A stretch of DNA of 64,000 bases from Anisakis pegreffii (Eukaryota; Nematoda; Chromadorea; Rhabditida; Anisakidae). The position numbers and the translations under genes were made by a program. The notes beneath the pieces are model-generated. The model worked only from the letters and a program-made list of their open reading frames with translations. It made no database searches and was not told where the DNA came from. Position 1 is the stretch's first letter. Every line of letters starts with the position of its first letter. The stretch is taken from contig JAPYMA010000261.1 in NCBI GenBank assembly GCA_035041965.1, forward strand, positions 17,847-81,846, read 5' to 3'. This document shows positions 1 to 12,455 of the stretch, piece after piece.

Positions 1-734
1 CGTTCTGAAAACATGGCGACTTCTTCTTTGTATGTTAAGGATTTTCAATGTTATCGCCCAAAATGAGTGGCTAATTCTCCAACATTTTACTCCTCAGCAC
101 ATTTTCCTCCATCGGGCAAGACCAACTTACCAGATATTTCACTTGAATGGGACAGAATATTGCTGCAATTCAACGTTTAAGTCGTGATTTTATTTATTTT
201 GATCATTTAAAAATGCTGTATGTGACTTTTTTTCAGTTTTTTTTTCTGCCCTACTCTCATTGCTCGTTTTAAGCAAAGCGGAAGCGGCTAATCATCTATT
301 GTCACCCATAACCAATTCGTTGGCTTATTAGCAGTGTGCATAACATCACAGACAGTTCTCCTTTCATTATATCGCTCATCAGACCAAAACTCGAGCGATT
401 TGCAGTCTCTCTTTTAACTTAGCGGCTCATTCCTTCAATGGAGCATCCTTGGAAGAGAAAAATGCCGAATTCATATTCATTCAAGCTATTACTACATGAA
501 ATATATTGCGTTGACCAATCATTGAGTTTAAGCATCCAAAATGTTTCCTTAAATGTTGCAATTTATGTATTTTTTCCATTATGAGCTCATACTTTCATCA
601 ACGATCACATAGTTTACGATGCAATTGATTGTTCTAACAGAACACATCTATTCGGTCAAGATTCTGTGATAATATAAGGTAATTTATGTAGATTATTACA
701 AATTCAAGAAGATATTTTACAGTGAAATCAAATT

Positions 735-1012
735 TCTCATTCTTTTGACATCGTTTCTGAAGTTCATCTCATTCTTTACGGGACTTCAATGTGAATTCTC
801 ATTCTTTTCGGTCATTTCTCGTTTATTTCTCAATCTTTTTCAGAAACTTTCGGTCGTTTTCTCAATGTTTACGTCAAACTTTCAGTCGTCCTCTCATTCT
901 TTTCGCAGTGATACTGTTCAGTGGTGTATGTTTGTTGCACATCAGTACATGATCAAATCTAATGAAATCGATCAATTAGTCAAGCGTTCAACTCATGTTG
1001 ACTATGTTGTAT
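735..1012. repeat. Dispersed repeat, copy 1 (TCTCATTCTTTT-rich)
   Basis: Shares clear similarity with 2146-2430: runs of TCTCATTCTTTT, TTTCTCAATCTTT, AACTTTCAGTCGT and ATGATCAAAT occur in the same order and spacing. It contains several internal near-copies of a ~30-bp unit around TCTCATTCTTTT. The open frame across it is not credible as a gene. Confidence 0.7.
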
Positions 1013-1316
1013 GGCTTTTATCACTCACTGCAAAGCGACTAATGATGACAAACTTGAAAAAGGATATTCATGTGGAAATCACCTCACTTCCGCATGATTG
1101 ATATAAGCAATCATGATGTAATTATAAGTAATCATTGTTCTTAAAACAGCTTGAGCTCACAGCTTCGTCCTTGATCGTATATTTGAAAGACAATTAAAAA
1201 TCTGACAGCTCATGTTCGCTTGACTAAAATAAAGTCATAACTTCACTCTCCTAGATTAACTGTGAAGTTGGCAGCTAACATCCTTGAAAAATACTGCTGA
1301 AAAAAAAACCCATTCG

Positions 1317-1388
1317 CAACCTCCCTGACATCCCTAGATTACCCAAAAATGGGTAATTTCCCCCTTCGCCTATGGGAACCACTGGCTA
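1317..1388. repeat. Repeat segment shared with 25310-25376
   Basis: ATTACCCAAAAATGGGTAAT, itself a short inverted repeat, followed by CCCCCTT and GGGAACCACTG, is matched at 25,332-25,376 by ATTACCCAAAGTGGATAAT, CACCCTTT and AGAACCACTG in the same order. It is probably the 3' end of the dispersed repeat family that starts with TCTCATTCTTTT. Confidence 0.5.
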
Positions 1389-1916
1389 ACACCATCAGTG
1401 CGCAACGTTTCATAGTAATTTAGTAATTTAGTAAAGCATCGCACAAATATTGAAGAAAGATACACAGTGTTAAGTGAGAATCGCTCTTCTGAGTAATATT
1501 CATGTGTTTCGTTTGAATGCTGAATGATAAATCATTGCCTTTGTCTTTCATTGAATGCATGAACGTGCTGCGTCGTTTGTTTTGGCAAATCCAATTATTC
1601 AACCGAATACAATGGTCAATTCAAGAGGCAATTTCGATTCATATGAGAACTTTATGGAAAGGTACTTATGGACTATGAGTTATACTTTGCTGGATTCATC
1701 ACTGCCATCAGCATTACTATTGCTCCTTCCTGGTCACGATAGATTCATTATTATTGTTGCTTTCTGGTCAAGCATTTAGGTTTAGCTGCGATTTCGATGA
1801 TGATCTCTTACGAAACTAATTTCCACTTCCAGTATTAACTGGTTAGGTTTCCCGCTTACTTTGATACATTTCTCCTGACCGTGAACAAATTCCCCCCGTC
1901 TGAGTGGACTTCTTTC

Positions 1917-1948
1917 AAAAATGTTGCTTGGAAGCAAGCAACATTTTT
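1917..1948. repeat. 14-bp inverted repeat, 4-bp loop
   Basis: AAAAATGTTGCTTG and its exact complement around GAAG. It precedes an open, acceptor-led segment at 1973-2170 that I could not assign. Confidence 0.6.
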
Positions 1949-2145
1949 GCTCTGAGGGGTTTCAGCTCCAAGAAATACGACTCAATATTCACCTTTGAAC
2001 TGGACGAATCCGAAATAACTCGAAAGTTGTGGCATCGTGATAAGATTCTCGTTCAGTTATTGAGCACGTTCTATCCGGCTGAGGTTTGCCATAACTTGAG
2101 GGAATTCGTACGTATTCTTACAAAATCGGAAAGTTATTTCACAGA

Positions 2146-2430
2146 AAATTTGAAATTCTCATTCTTTTGACAGCGTTTTCAATATTCATCTCATTCTTTT
2201 TCAAGTTCCATTATAAATTCTCATTCTTTTCGATCACTTCTAGCTACATTTCTCAATCTTTACCATAACCTCTCATTGATTTTCTCAATCTTTCCAACAA
2301 ACTTTCAGTCGTTTTCTCATTCTTTTTGCATGCACACTAACGAGCCATACCGTTGTTGTTGCAGACAAATGCATGATCAAATATAGTGATGTCAATCAGT
2401 GCACGTCATGTTAATCGTCGATTGTGTTGA
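2146..2430. repeat. Dispersed repeat, copy 2 (TCTCATTCTTTT-rich)
   Basis: Direct-orientation partner of 735-1012, offset about 1.4 kb. An open frame that follows a TTTCAG at 1972 runs into it. The two copies could be old terminal repeats of one element or independent insertions; no target-site duplication was recognised. Confidence 0.7.
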
Positions 2431-4846
2431 ACAACCAGTCTCGTTAATCGATACCGATAGAGCAATAGTGAAGGCTTGAATTCAGTGCTTATGTAAATGA
2501 CACAAACTATAAATACCATTATATTATGAGCATTGGATTCATTCCTCGTCTAACACAGGAGGATGCAATTGACAGATCAGACATTCCGCATTCATCCGGC
2601 TGAGATAATCCCGTAAATTAAGCTGATATTCGATGAAACTTTCAATTTCAAGCTCGGAAACATTTCACAGTACAGAATAGTTTCTTTTAGTAACCTTTCG
2701 GAGAATATCATAATCTCAATACATCTAGTTTGCTCGCTATATCTCAATATATATCATAAGAATTATGTATTGCCAGCATTGACTGATTGAGAATGCTTTG
2801 CAGTGCTTTCTTCGTGCATCAATTGTCAATTTCTGATTGCATCTATTAATCATCCAGTGAATAATCTCGATAATATGAGCATTATTTGCATCAGTTGCTG
2901 CAAAACGAAGCAATCCAATGGCGGTCAGAGTTATTGTTGGATGGCAACCAATTCAATGTTCACATCTGTGCCATGGTCCTATGCGTTAATCCACTGAAAC
3001 TATCACATCGATAGGAAAGTAAAGCGTCGATAGGAACACTCAAATTTCGTAGAAGATTCATCTTTATTTACATTAGATTCATCAGATATCGACCGACTCA
3101 ACCTACAAATCCAATTTTAGTCTTTTTTACTGTCATAGATATTGCTTCAAGATCCATGAGCTTCAAATCAATGCTCATCCTGATGAGTCTGTTCCGAGTA
3201 GCTGAATTATCTATGAAGTGAACAAAAAAATCTTTAATTTTCTCGCACCATTTGTCAGCTTTAACAGATGAGTGCACATGATCGAACTTATACGATACAA
3301 CCGCATTAGCAGATCCTATCAGCAGTATTGATTTCTCTGTTTGGAATTTGCATTGCTTGAAATTTCTTATAACTATTGAGAATAACTGATTTTCTTTCGT
3401 AATATTTCAAGTGAACCCTCGTTTATGAGGCGTAGTAACTTATACAATAATTAAGACGACTGGGACCATGGTCTTGAAGTCTGACTAGTAATAATAATGG
3501 TAATTTCTTTGAATTGCAACCAGTTTTTTGAAAAGTCCAGTGCAAACTAAAATTTCTCAGCAACGAACTGTCATTGCAACAAATTTCGAGTAATTGCTAT
3601 GTTAAAGCAGCCGACGAAAGCCAATTGAAATTTGTTTTTTGCAGTTTCCTCGAATTGCTTCGAATTCTTGTGGAGGATTACAGTTGATAACTGATAATTA
3701 AAAGCAGACTTTAGCAGTCTTTTAATCATAATTATGATAATATCGCGCTTAAAACATCACTTTTAGAACATTATGTTTAGTATGCGTTATTTAGTACGTT
3801 TAGAACATTCATTACTCTGTCAGCTGGCAGAGTGCTAGTTCTTCAGTCATCGTCTTTAATGTGAGCTACCATTGTGTATCTCCCTGAGTTAATTACCCCT
3901 TCACTTTATCAGATTGTTATATAGTATTTATGATTTTTTCTGCAGCAAGGCAACATTTCGTGAAGTGTTCAATCTATTGACTACTGGAAAAGTGAAACTT
4001 CAAACAGCTGAAAAGCTAGCATTAGTGAAAGAAGACTTGAGAAGCGTTCAGTTTTTCTTAAACAACATAATGACATCAGCTTATTGGATATGTATCGTGT
4101 GAAAATGTTAAATGTTTTACATTCCACACACGAGAATCACGCAAAATCTGAAAGATCTCTACTGGGATGCATTAGAAAAAAAAGGAGTCGAGCCAGTTCT
4201 TTCAAATCCACTATCATTTTTGCTATAAAAAGATTTGTCGAAGATGTTAGTCTAAGAAGATAATCTGAAAATAAGCATTCTTATAAACAACTCCTTTAAG
4301 ATATCACTTTCTAATCTAAATTATCTCACGAAAACATATCCACGTTTCATTCCAGATGACAATATCAGCGTTGTTTTCGCTTTGATTACTTATGGTGTTT
4401 GAGAAAGTGACCAGAAGCAACATTTGCAAGTGTCATTCGTATAGTCGATTGGGATAATTGAGTGATTGGAGTAATTGAACGACAGAACTACACAGTAATG
4501 ATGCATCAAGACAGTTTTATTCCCTAAGTTTGCAGTAAGTTTTTATGATGTTAAATAGTTTGAAGTATACAGTCAATATGAATTTAATATCGCATTTAAT
4601 AATAATTTTGTATGATATCCATGATAACTACAAATGGTAATTATCATTCCTGTGACGAGAGAACAGAATTTCAATTGGTTATCTTTATTCGACTTAGGTG
4701 CGGTGTCTTAAACTCAATCATATTGCAATTCTTGCATTCAATTGAATCTTTTGGTAAATGTACGTCATAAATCTCCTCAACAATAGAGTCAACAGCGGTC
4801 GCAGGAATAATAAAATTAATGAGAATGACGACTAATACAATGATTT

Positions 4847-4863
4847 TAATAATAATAATAATA
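4847..4863. repeat. (AAT)n microsatellite
   Basis: Uninterrupted AAT units followed by about 100 bp of degenerate ATA/ACA triplets. Confidence 0.75.
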
Positions 4864-5177
4864 ACGATGAATAATTATCATAATAACAATCCTAACAAAC
4901 ACAATGGTATTCACGATAGTAATTACATTTGTCACAAACGTTAATAATAATAATAACAACAACAGTGATATCGTAGCGATTATGTTGATATTTTGGAAGC
5001 AGGATCTCACGAATCTCATAACTGTGTAGGTAGCGCGAATAATAGTATATATTATCGTAATAACAGGACTTCATCGATGAATCTAATACGCAAATGGATT
5101 TGATCTATTCAATAGTCTATTTGCATAATTCAGTTGGCCAATTTACCGTTTATCAAATTGAGATATTTACTAGTTGG

Positions 5178-5231
5178 AAAGTGCATTTTGGGTTTAGCAC
5201 TTTTCAAAGTGCTAAACCCAAAATGCACTTT
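5178..5231. repeat. Perfect 26-bp inverted repeat with 2-bp centre
   Basis: Arms 5178-5203 and 5206-5231 are exact complements around TC. The outer flanks AGATATTT (5161-5168) and AAATATCT (5234-5241) also pair, giving an imperfect outer stem. A third partial copy of the arm (GGGGTTTAGC) follows at about 5248. It looks like a foldback/MITE remnant or a short hairpin source. Confidence 0.85.
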
Positions 5232-6233
5232 TAAAATATCTTTTTTTGGGGTTTAGCTACAATATCACGTCAGTGGAAATGGTAATTAATGCATTGACGT
5301 AATCATAATTTTGTAAAGTAAACATAACAGACGGCATTCCAATTAGACTGTTCGCAGCTGGCATTAAGCATACTTATGCATATCTTTGTAATAATTATCC
5401 ACCAAATTCACCGAAACCGTTCGTAAACTATTCAGCTGGTTTTCTTTGCACCAAGCAAATTATTCATCTTTGCTTAAGCGCAATGACGTATTCACATTTC
5501 TTGATTTGATTGTTTTGTTACACTCAAAAACATCCGTTTTCATCTGCCTCACTAAATATGCCAGTGATCACCTTCTTTAAGGATGAAGCAGATCATCGCA
5601 AAAGGCACTCAATCTCATTCGTTTGATTCCATGATATCTTGTCACTGTTTTGTTCCAGCATTAAACCAGCACTTACCATAAAATAAAGCATCGCATAAAT
5701 AATTAATCACTAACATCACTCACGATCAGATAAATATCACTTTGTTATCCAGAAATATGACAAATGTCATTATCAGTAATTTCTTCGCTAACCATCAGCA
5801 TGCTTCAACATGCCTCTTTGATTTTGACATAATTTTGATCACTCATGCGATCATGCGTTAAACTTATCAAGTCACGAACCTCATGAAACTGATTGACAAT
5901 CGCCCAGCAGAATAATTATATAGTGTGTGCTCTAATGAAGTCTCCGTTTTCTGCTCATTCGAATGTGTCATGTCCCGAGTGGGCTATCATCAACATATTG
6001 TGCATAAATGCCAAGCGCACACATAATCTGGAGCTTTGCAACAATTCAAAACAAATTTATCAAGCACATGCCACATAACAGAATAATGTAGGTGTTGAAA
6101 TGATGAATGCAATAATTATTTAATTAATTGCAGATCCATTGACTCAGTTCTTTATATCTTATGATCATTCTAATACAGTGGAGTATCATTCACTTCATTA
6201 GTAACCTATTTGCAGTGAGTTTACAATTTCAAT

Positions 6234-6479
6234 ATGCATCTGAGATCAGTATCGACCTTATTTCTGTTCTTCTGTAATCGCTATCATTCTAGAAACATTA
6301 CCACTGATGATTTCCTCACAGTCAGCACGATTTTTGCCATAATTATTATCAGAATCATTATTTTGATTGCTTTGGTATCATTCTCTTGGCTTCACGGTGA
6401 TCCACGCACTTTAATTGTGGTGAAACAGGCATGGGAATGTTTGCGACGAGTACTTGCGTTTGTGTACGATTACGTATGA
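6234..6479 (+). CDS. Weak candidate small membrane protein, 81 aa
   Basis: TTTGCAG ends about 20 bases before the ATG. The protein has a hydrophobic N-terminus (STLFLFF), one predicted membrane segment rich in Ile partly encoded by an ATT-triplet tract, and a charged end. Length and composition are within chance expectation, so only the acceptor and membrane segment favour it. Confidence 0.12.
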   Translation: MHLRSVSTLFLFFCNRYHSRNITTDDFLTVSTIFAIIIIRIIILIALVSFSWLHGDPRTLIVVKQAWECLRRVLAFVYDYV

Positions 6480-6535
6480 CGACTGATCGTGAGATTGTAT
6501 TCAATTCAAAGGGAACGCAAAACTTGGAAATACTA

Positions 6536-6558
6536 TTAATAATAATAATAATAATAAT
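6536..6558. repeat. (AAT)n microsatellite
   Basis: Seven or more AAT units. Confidence 0.8.
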
Positions 6559-8445
6559 TGTCATTAGTATGATAATTACGATAACGTATTGAGTTTAACG
6601 AACTGAATTACGGCAACTCGAACAATTGAATGGACTGAGTTCTCATGAAAGAATAACTGAGATAATCTCATGAGAGATTTCGTAATTGGCATTTTTTTCT
6701 GAGGAGGTTGAACAAAGAAAGGCTAAAAAGCGATCAGATTTGTGTTCCGTATTCATTTCATTCAGAGTGGACTCTACACTAGGAAGTGGTTTTGCTTGCT
6801 CGTCGTTCGTCTCAACTTAATTTATGCGGAGGTTCCCTTTTTTTGAGTGTTCGAATTGCGCGACAAAAACATCCATTTCTTCAGTGCTTTCGAGCATCAA
6901 TAGGTCTCATTCTGGTAATCAAATGCTTCGTTAATTTCATATTTCGTTCTGAAATGCGATAAATTTATGAATGAAATCTCGAAGACACTGAGCATTGCTC
7001 CAAATGATCTTTATCTGTAGAATTAATCAAAATTTCAACTCGTAAAAAATCCGGCTCGGGATCACAACAAGCGCTTATAAAAGACTTGTCAGACAGAAAG
7101 CTTACGCAAGTTTATGACAAACCTTTTGAGAGCAGTTTCCTATTCGATTACACTCGTTCAAATACGAAATTTTCAACAAGCTAAAGACCTCACCTAATCA
7201 CTTGAAAACGGAGCTTCGAATCCAGCCTCACGCTTGAATCCAAGCTTATCATCACGCATTGGTGGATATCTAACCTATTGCATTGTTGGAAATGTGAATG
7301 TCTTGGTAGTACTGCTTCTGCTGTTTTTTTTGCTATAATGATTGCATGCTTCAATGACTTATGGATAATGTAACTTTTCATTGGCTTACATCTGCATTCA
7401 CTACTGACAATCGTCATATTCATCATATCACAATCGTTTTCATGACAATTTCTCTCGTGTTTTCGTGTCATTCGCACAGAAACTATCCAATTAGCACACT
7501 CCAAATGACATTAACACATCACAATTCAAAATGATAATCCTTTATAAACGTCTATCATTTCGATAAATCTCGTCAGTGTATAATTTGGACGCGTCAATTG
7601 CGTCGTGTATTGTAGATATCGGGCTTACGGAGGCTGCAGATTCATTCCCACACCAAAGACATATAATTCTGTTCGTGTTAACGACTGAAACTAAGACTCA
7701 TCCGTAGTTAGATTCTCTGCACTAGACGCTGCTTGATCATAAATTCGGAATCCTCACCGCGTTTCTGCATTCACATGCGAAGATAGTTGAGTTCCCTGGT
7801 TATACATAATTTAGAGATACGAAAAGCTTGCATGTTTATGTTCTCTACGTTCACATTGCTCAGGAGAACTTCATTTCATCCGTCATATTGAACGAAGACA
7901 ATCGAGCTGGATCAAAATTGGTAGCTACCGACGAAAATTAGTCTTCGAATGTAACTCTCTTCGAATTCTCTTCTCTCATTCAAACTGTCCGAATTTGTAG
8001 GTTGTTATAAAAGGTTTTTCAAATGAATCTTGAAAAGACTCTAGTCACGAAAATTTTCAATGTCGTGAATTTGTCGTTATTGCTATCTGTTTGTTCATTG
8101 TTATCATAACCACTTAATGCTTGAAGCCAACTGAAAACTGAATTTCTACAATCCATGACTGGTATTGCTCATAATGAATGACGAATGAAACTGGAATTCA
8201 CTAAGGAGACTCGAAAAACCAATCCATTTCATAGTTCTCTATTCTCCCTTGAGGACCACATTTCTATTAATGGGTTAATATTCATAATATTTCTTATTTA
8301 CGCTATATTCCATCTCATCGTTACCACGGTTATGCGTAGTAACGATAAAGGATCCTAGCTAAAATAAGACGGATCAATGTTGCGTTTCGCTGTTGATTGT
8401 TACCGATCTGGTCTTATCGCTACTAATAAATGACACCCTTCAGGT

Positions 8446-9527
8446 ATGCATTTCATTTCGTTGACGCTCGTTCTGTTGTCTTTATTCACATCCAGCGTTA
8501 TCAGCATATCGTCGCCTAGCGGTCGAATGCCACGCAGATATCACTCATTTCGTAATTCACCTTGGATGATGAATCATATTTCGTTCGTTTATTTTCCTTC
8601 TTGCAACATTTCTCAATAATCTCAATAATAACTCTAGCGTGTTTCAGAAAATTCAATATACTCGCTGCTTTCAGTTCTTTCTTTCGTAACTAATGCAAAT
8701 TGCACTTAATACAAGGAATGCACCTAGCAGCACTTGATGAACATGATTTTAAATCGTATAATTGAACCGTAAATTCTAAATCTAAAACCAAAGTGCATTG
8801 ATTTTTCTCAAAGAATCTGACTACACAGCATGAGTAAAGTTCATATCATCATTAGTTTGAAATTATTATCATGGATTTGAACACATTCACTGAAAAATTG
8901 CATGGATCACGAATCTACCATCTAAAATGATCTCTGCGCTGATCATTCAAAGTGTCAATATCATTCCATTACTGTCGCTGATGTTCTTTCCGTATGTATC
9001 CGTATGATGATAACTTTCAGGCGGCAAGGTCGTACCACGGACTCAGCTCGAAGCTCAGATTTACTCAACAATGCGTTCCTGAAAAGTGAGTCCATCACCT
9101 TGCCATCTTTGCCGAATGGGTTTACGGGATTGCTCGAGACAGTACTCCCTATGATCTGTAGAACGTTTTGAAAGGAATTTCTGTCGTCCTCTCAGATTCT
9201 GCTGTGGACACTTTCGAAAGCGTGTACAAGCCTTGAAATGGAAAGATTTGAGTGCTGAAGTGTAAACACAGATACATTCACTTAATTCATCGTTGTATTT
9301 ATTATCGCTCGTGTTTTCTGACCAATTCATATTACATACGCAGTGGCTTGGTTGTCCCTTAGGGGATATACCTCGTTTCCCTCATAAATGGAACGACTTT
9401 GGACTGGAATGCAATGAAATGATATTTGATTTCAGATGAACAATCACCTGAACAGTTGTTGATGAACCCGTGGATATCGCCGTTGGCACGAAAATTTCGT
9501 TTTTTGCGGTGGAATCGTTCAAATTAG
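8446..9527 (+). CDS. Candidate secreted peptide precursor, three exons, 97 aa
   Basis: Not recognised by family. The model uses exons 8446-8582, 9021-9085 and 9436-9527 (TAG), with phases that agree. CAG lies two bases before the ATG. The N-terminus MHFISLTLVLLSLFTSS is a typical signal peptide. The mature part is basic, with an Arg-Arg pair (about residues 31-32) and a Gly-Arg about 18 residues later, compatible with prohormone cleavage and amidation; the C-terminal part is rich in Leu, Asn, Trp and Arg and has no cysteine. Exon 2 sits between TTTCAG and GTGAGT, and exon 3 follows TTTCAG. The weak point is the first donor, GTTCGT at 8583. Other donors (GTAATT at 8552, GTTTAT at 8587) put exon 2 in other frames and give different tails, including one ending with Cys-Cys encoded near 9212. 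The signal-peptide exon is more secure than the rest. Confidence 0.42.
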
Positions 9528-11718
9528 AAAGTGTGTGATTTCCTTGCAATCAAACGAAATCATTCAATCACAAAATTTGATTTCGCTATGATAACAGCGT
9601 TGTTCAGAAGTTCGCATTGATCACTTAATCTGACTATTATTGTCTGTGTGCACTGTTTTGGCATTATTTATAGTGTGTCATTGACTACTGACATTTCGCT
9701 TGATATTCGTGCACTTCTTTAAAGCATAATTCACGCTTCTGATTAAAAACATGATGTGAGCAGCCATACTTCAATGTAAATGAACAGAGAATCTCACTCA
9801 TCTCCATCACGAACTGGTAGGATTACCCACTCCACTGCAGCGGAACATATATGATTTTTTTAAAATACTGTCCGAGATTTTTCACTAGCAAAAATTTCTC
9901 TTGTATTAACAACTTATATCCAAGATATCATTTGTTGACCGGCATTTTGTTCCTTTCATCTAAACCTAGCATGTTTTTCGCTGAACGACTGAACTCGGTA
10001 GAACCTAAGAGATTCTGAAGTACATGCAACTCATCTGGATACGATAGCACATAAATGGAAATTGTGACTGTGCAGCATAAGCTCGTGCATATCACTCTAG
10101 CACTCGTCTATTTTCATGCATCAAAACGTTAGCAGTTCATATCGTTACGTTTCGAATCATGTTTCCGAAGCATTTGAAAGAGCTTAAGATTTAATTCAAA
10201 GTGTACAGGAAGGATCTATCAGGCTGCCACCAAAATTCCACTGCGTGACCAAAATTGCCACGACACGAATCATCATCATACACTATTCATGATTCACATG
10301 CGTACTCATGTACGCACACTATGTAAATCATGCTTTATTTATTCATTTCATTCCGTTCTTCTCTGTTTTGTTACACCTATCTCATATGATCGATCATAAT
10401 TTACATTATTCATGAATGAGTATAAATAATAGATGAACTTTACTGATCGTGATTTGCTTCTTTTTTGTGTCTGTAACGTTCGTGTCGCATGTAGCTACAT
10501 GTTCATAAATAAATAAATAAATAAATAAATCAAGATAAAAATGTGGAATTTCATACTGAATGCGTTCATGCATATCAGTGAAGAAATACGACGACAGCTT
10601 GACGAATATTCCCCGAAACAATCGCAGAATTTATCACTACAAATATGGGTCTTTCATGGGGTTGTTAGTATTGATGTTTTTGGATAATTACGAAATTCGT
10701 TTGAAATTTTGATTGATTCGAAATCTGTCAGAAACAGAATAGGTGGGAGAGCTTCAGTGATTCACTCAAATCAACATGTGCGCCAATGTATCCACTTGGA
10801 AGTGACGTAGAGATGGTTGTGGCCATTGTTATTGAAATGATATTTTGATGACGCTAATTGTTTAGGAAAAATCACATAGTGATGAAAATGGCATGACGTT
10901 GATCGCGTCTTCCCACACAATCGTTTCGGTAAACATAAATTTATGACAAGCGATTAGACTCAACTCAAAAACATTCAGTTACTCATCGATTCCAAACTTC
11001 ATTCCATGAAACAATTTCGATTTGAGGAGGCTCTTCATTGAGTATTCCACAAATAGTTCTTCTGATGGGACAAACAATCAAAACACTATCAATATCCAAT
11101 CCAAAACACTGACGAAGGCCGTGTTTTGGACGATTTGGACGATATTTAATGAGGGATCGAGACGATGTCGGTTCAAAGGACACTCTTTGGACGATTTAAC
11201 TATAAGCTATGAGAGTGACCAAGTGACAGAACTGGCGTTTATTTCAGTAGAAAACCGTTTATTTCAGTAGAATTTATATCACATGCAAAAATGATCATTT
11301 AAAACCGAAAATTTTCTATAGACGTACACTATTCATAGCGATTATCATTATTAATATCGCTTCGTTGGATTACACATCTGAATGTGCATAAAACAGAATC
11401 AGAAAATCTCCTAAGATGTTTCACTGACAACCATTATACTCTTTATTTTTATACTGTTATTGCAATTGCAAATTACAAATAAGTTGAATTAACAATCAAA
11501 ATGGCACAAAATCAGTGCAATATAATTTATTGAAATTGAATGATTAACATTGCTATTGCTATCAGTTCGACACTCGCCATTTGAATCCAATGACCGAATT
11601 CAACGAAGTGATCATACTGAGCAATATTCACACACATATCCAATATCCACGTGCAGAAGATCGCATCACATCAGATCATCCTATTGTTATCCGGTCGGTT
11701 CATTTCTGCATTGATCGG
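9528..11718. other. Intergenic stretch between the two peptide candidates
   Basis: No further exon was supported. At about 11,120-11,200 a TTTGGACGATTT-type motif repeats three times on plus. A 58-codon open segment after TATCAG at 10,221 lacks a start and a donor. Confidence 0.4.
10505..10530. repeat. (AAAT)n microsatellite
   Basis: Six and a half tandem AAAT units without interruption. Confidence 0.85.
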
Positions 11719-12449
11719 CTACGATGTGGCATTGATCAGCGATAGATCATCTGGACTCTCGTCAACATCGTAAAAGTCAGAGAATCGTCCGCGTCTTTTA
11801 GCTTCAGTCTTCTCGCAATCCATGAACGGTAAACATGGCTTCAGTTCAGCTCCTTCTGCAACAATTAACATTTCATCAAAGTACCCAACAATGCACTGCT
11901 ATTTTCATATTATCTTATAAAGATATCATATTAATGAGCTCGCATGAAATCAGCTCGTGGATTATTTATCGTTAAGCTGGCATTTTCCGGCAACTGAAAA
12001 TTTCCCTTGAAATCGGTTTGTATTTCCATAAAATAAATTATTTCGTCAATTTGATCATTTAAAGCACTGCAATTTGGCGATATAAAGCGTGGAATACGCT
12101 ATATCAAGGAATATCTTCCGAGATGAAACTGTAAGAGACACTCAGGAACGAAGAAGAAGAGGATACATCAATGAAAAACACCTCCGGACGATTATCCAAC
12201 TGCCGGACTCCTCTAAAAACTTATACAGTGGTTCCCAACAAAAGCATTTCAAAGTTTCAAATAAGATCTGCTTCAGAAGCGATAGGTAATCACTGACTCA
12301 CCTTCATCCCATAAAGGTAATGAGACGAAATCAGCGAAATTATACGCTCGACGTGACGGTGATGAGATTCGATGCTCCATGTAACGACCTTCTGTTTCGA
12401 AAGCAATCGCCAAAAATGCAAGTGCAACCAAAATGCATAAATCACGCAT
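11719..12449 (-). CDS. Candidate secreted peptide precursor, two exons, 94 aa
   Basis: Not recognised by family. Exon 1 is 12449-12302 and exon 2 is 11855-11719 (TAG), joined in phase 1 across a 446-bp intron with donor GTGAGT and acceptor TTGCAG. TTTTAG immediately precedes the ATG. Residues 1-21 form a clean signal peptide (MRDLCILVALAFLAIAFE). The mature chain has an Arg-Arg pair near residue 34, then a Tyr/Phe/Leu-containing acidic stretch, a Cys-x5-Cys loop (PCLPFMDC) that could form one disulfide, a multibasic KRRGR site, and an acidic tail. This layout fits a neuropeptide or small secreted factor. No amidation Gly follows the Cys loop, so similarity to CCAP-type loops is only in spacing. 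Four agreeing signals (acceptor at the start, signal peptide, strong donor, in-phase terminal exon) make this the best supported of the small genes. Confidence 0.55.
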
Positions 12450-12455
12450 CTAAAA
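12450..12455 (-). promoter_or_regulatory. Probable trans-splice acceptor of the 94-aa secreted protein gene
   Basis: TTTTAG on the minus strand abuts the ATG at 12449 with no spacer. A start codon this close to an acceptor is common for trans-spliced nematode mRNAs and decides the start of this gene. Confidence 0.45.

Larger units (their letters stand above)
1..8445. other. Largely non-coding stretch
   Basis: Apart from the repeats listed, I see no gene I can support. Acceptor-led open segments at 1973-2170 and 3952-4102 have fair amino-acid composition but no matching donors or partner exons. Regulatory sequence for the gene at 8446 is presumably at the right end. Confidence 0.5.

Noticed and set aside
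745..1101. 118-codon open frame
   Set aside because: It lies across the TCTCATTCTTTT repeat; the frame is a by-product of its low stop content.
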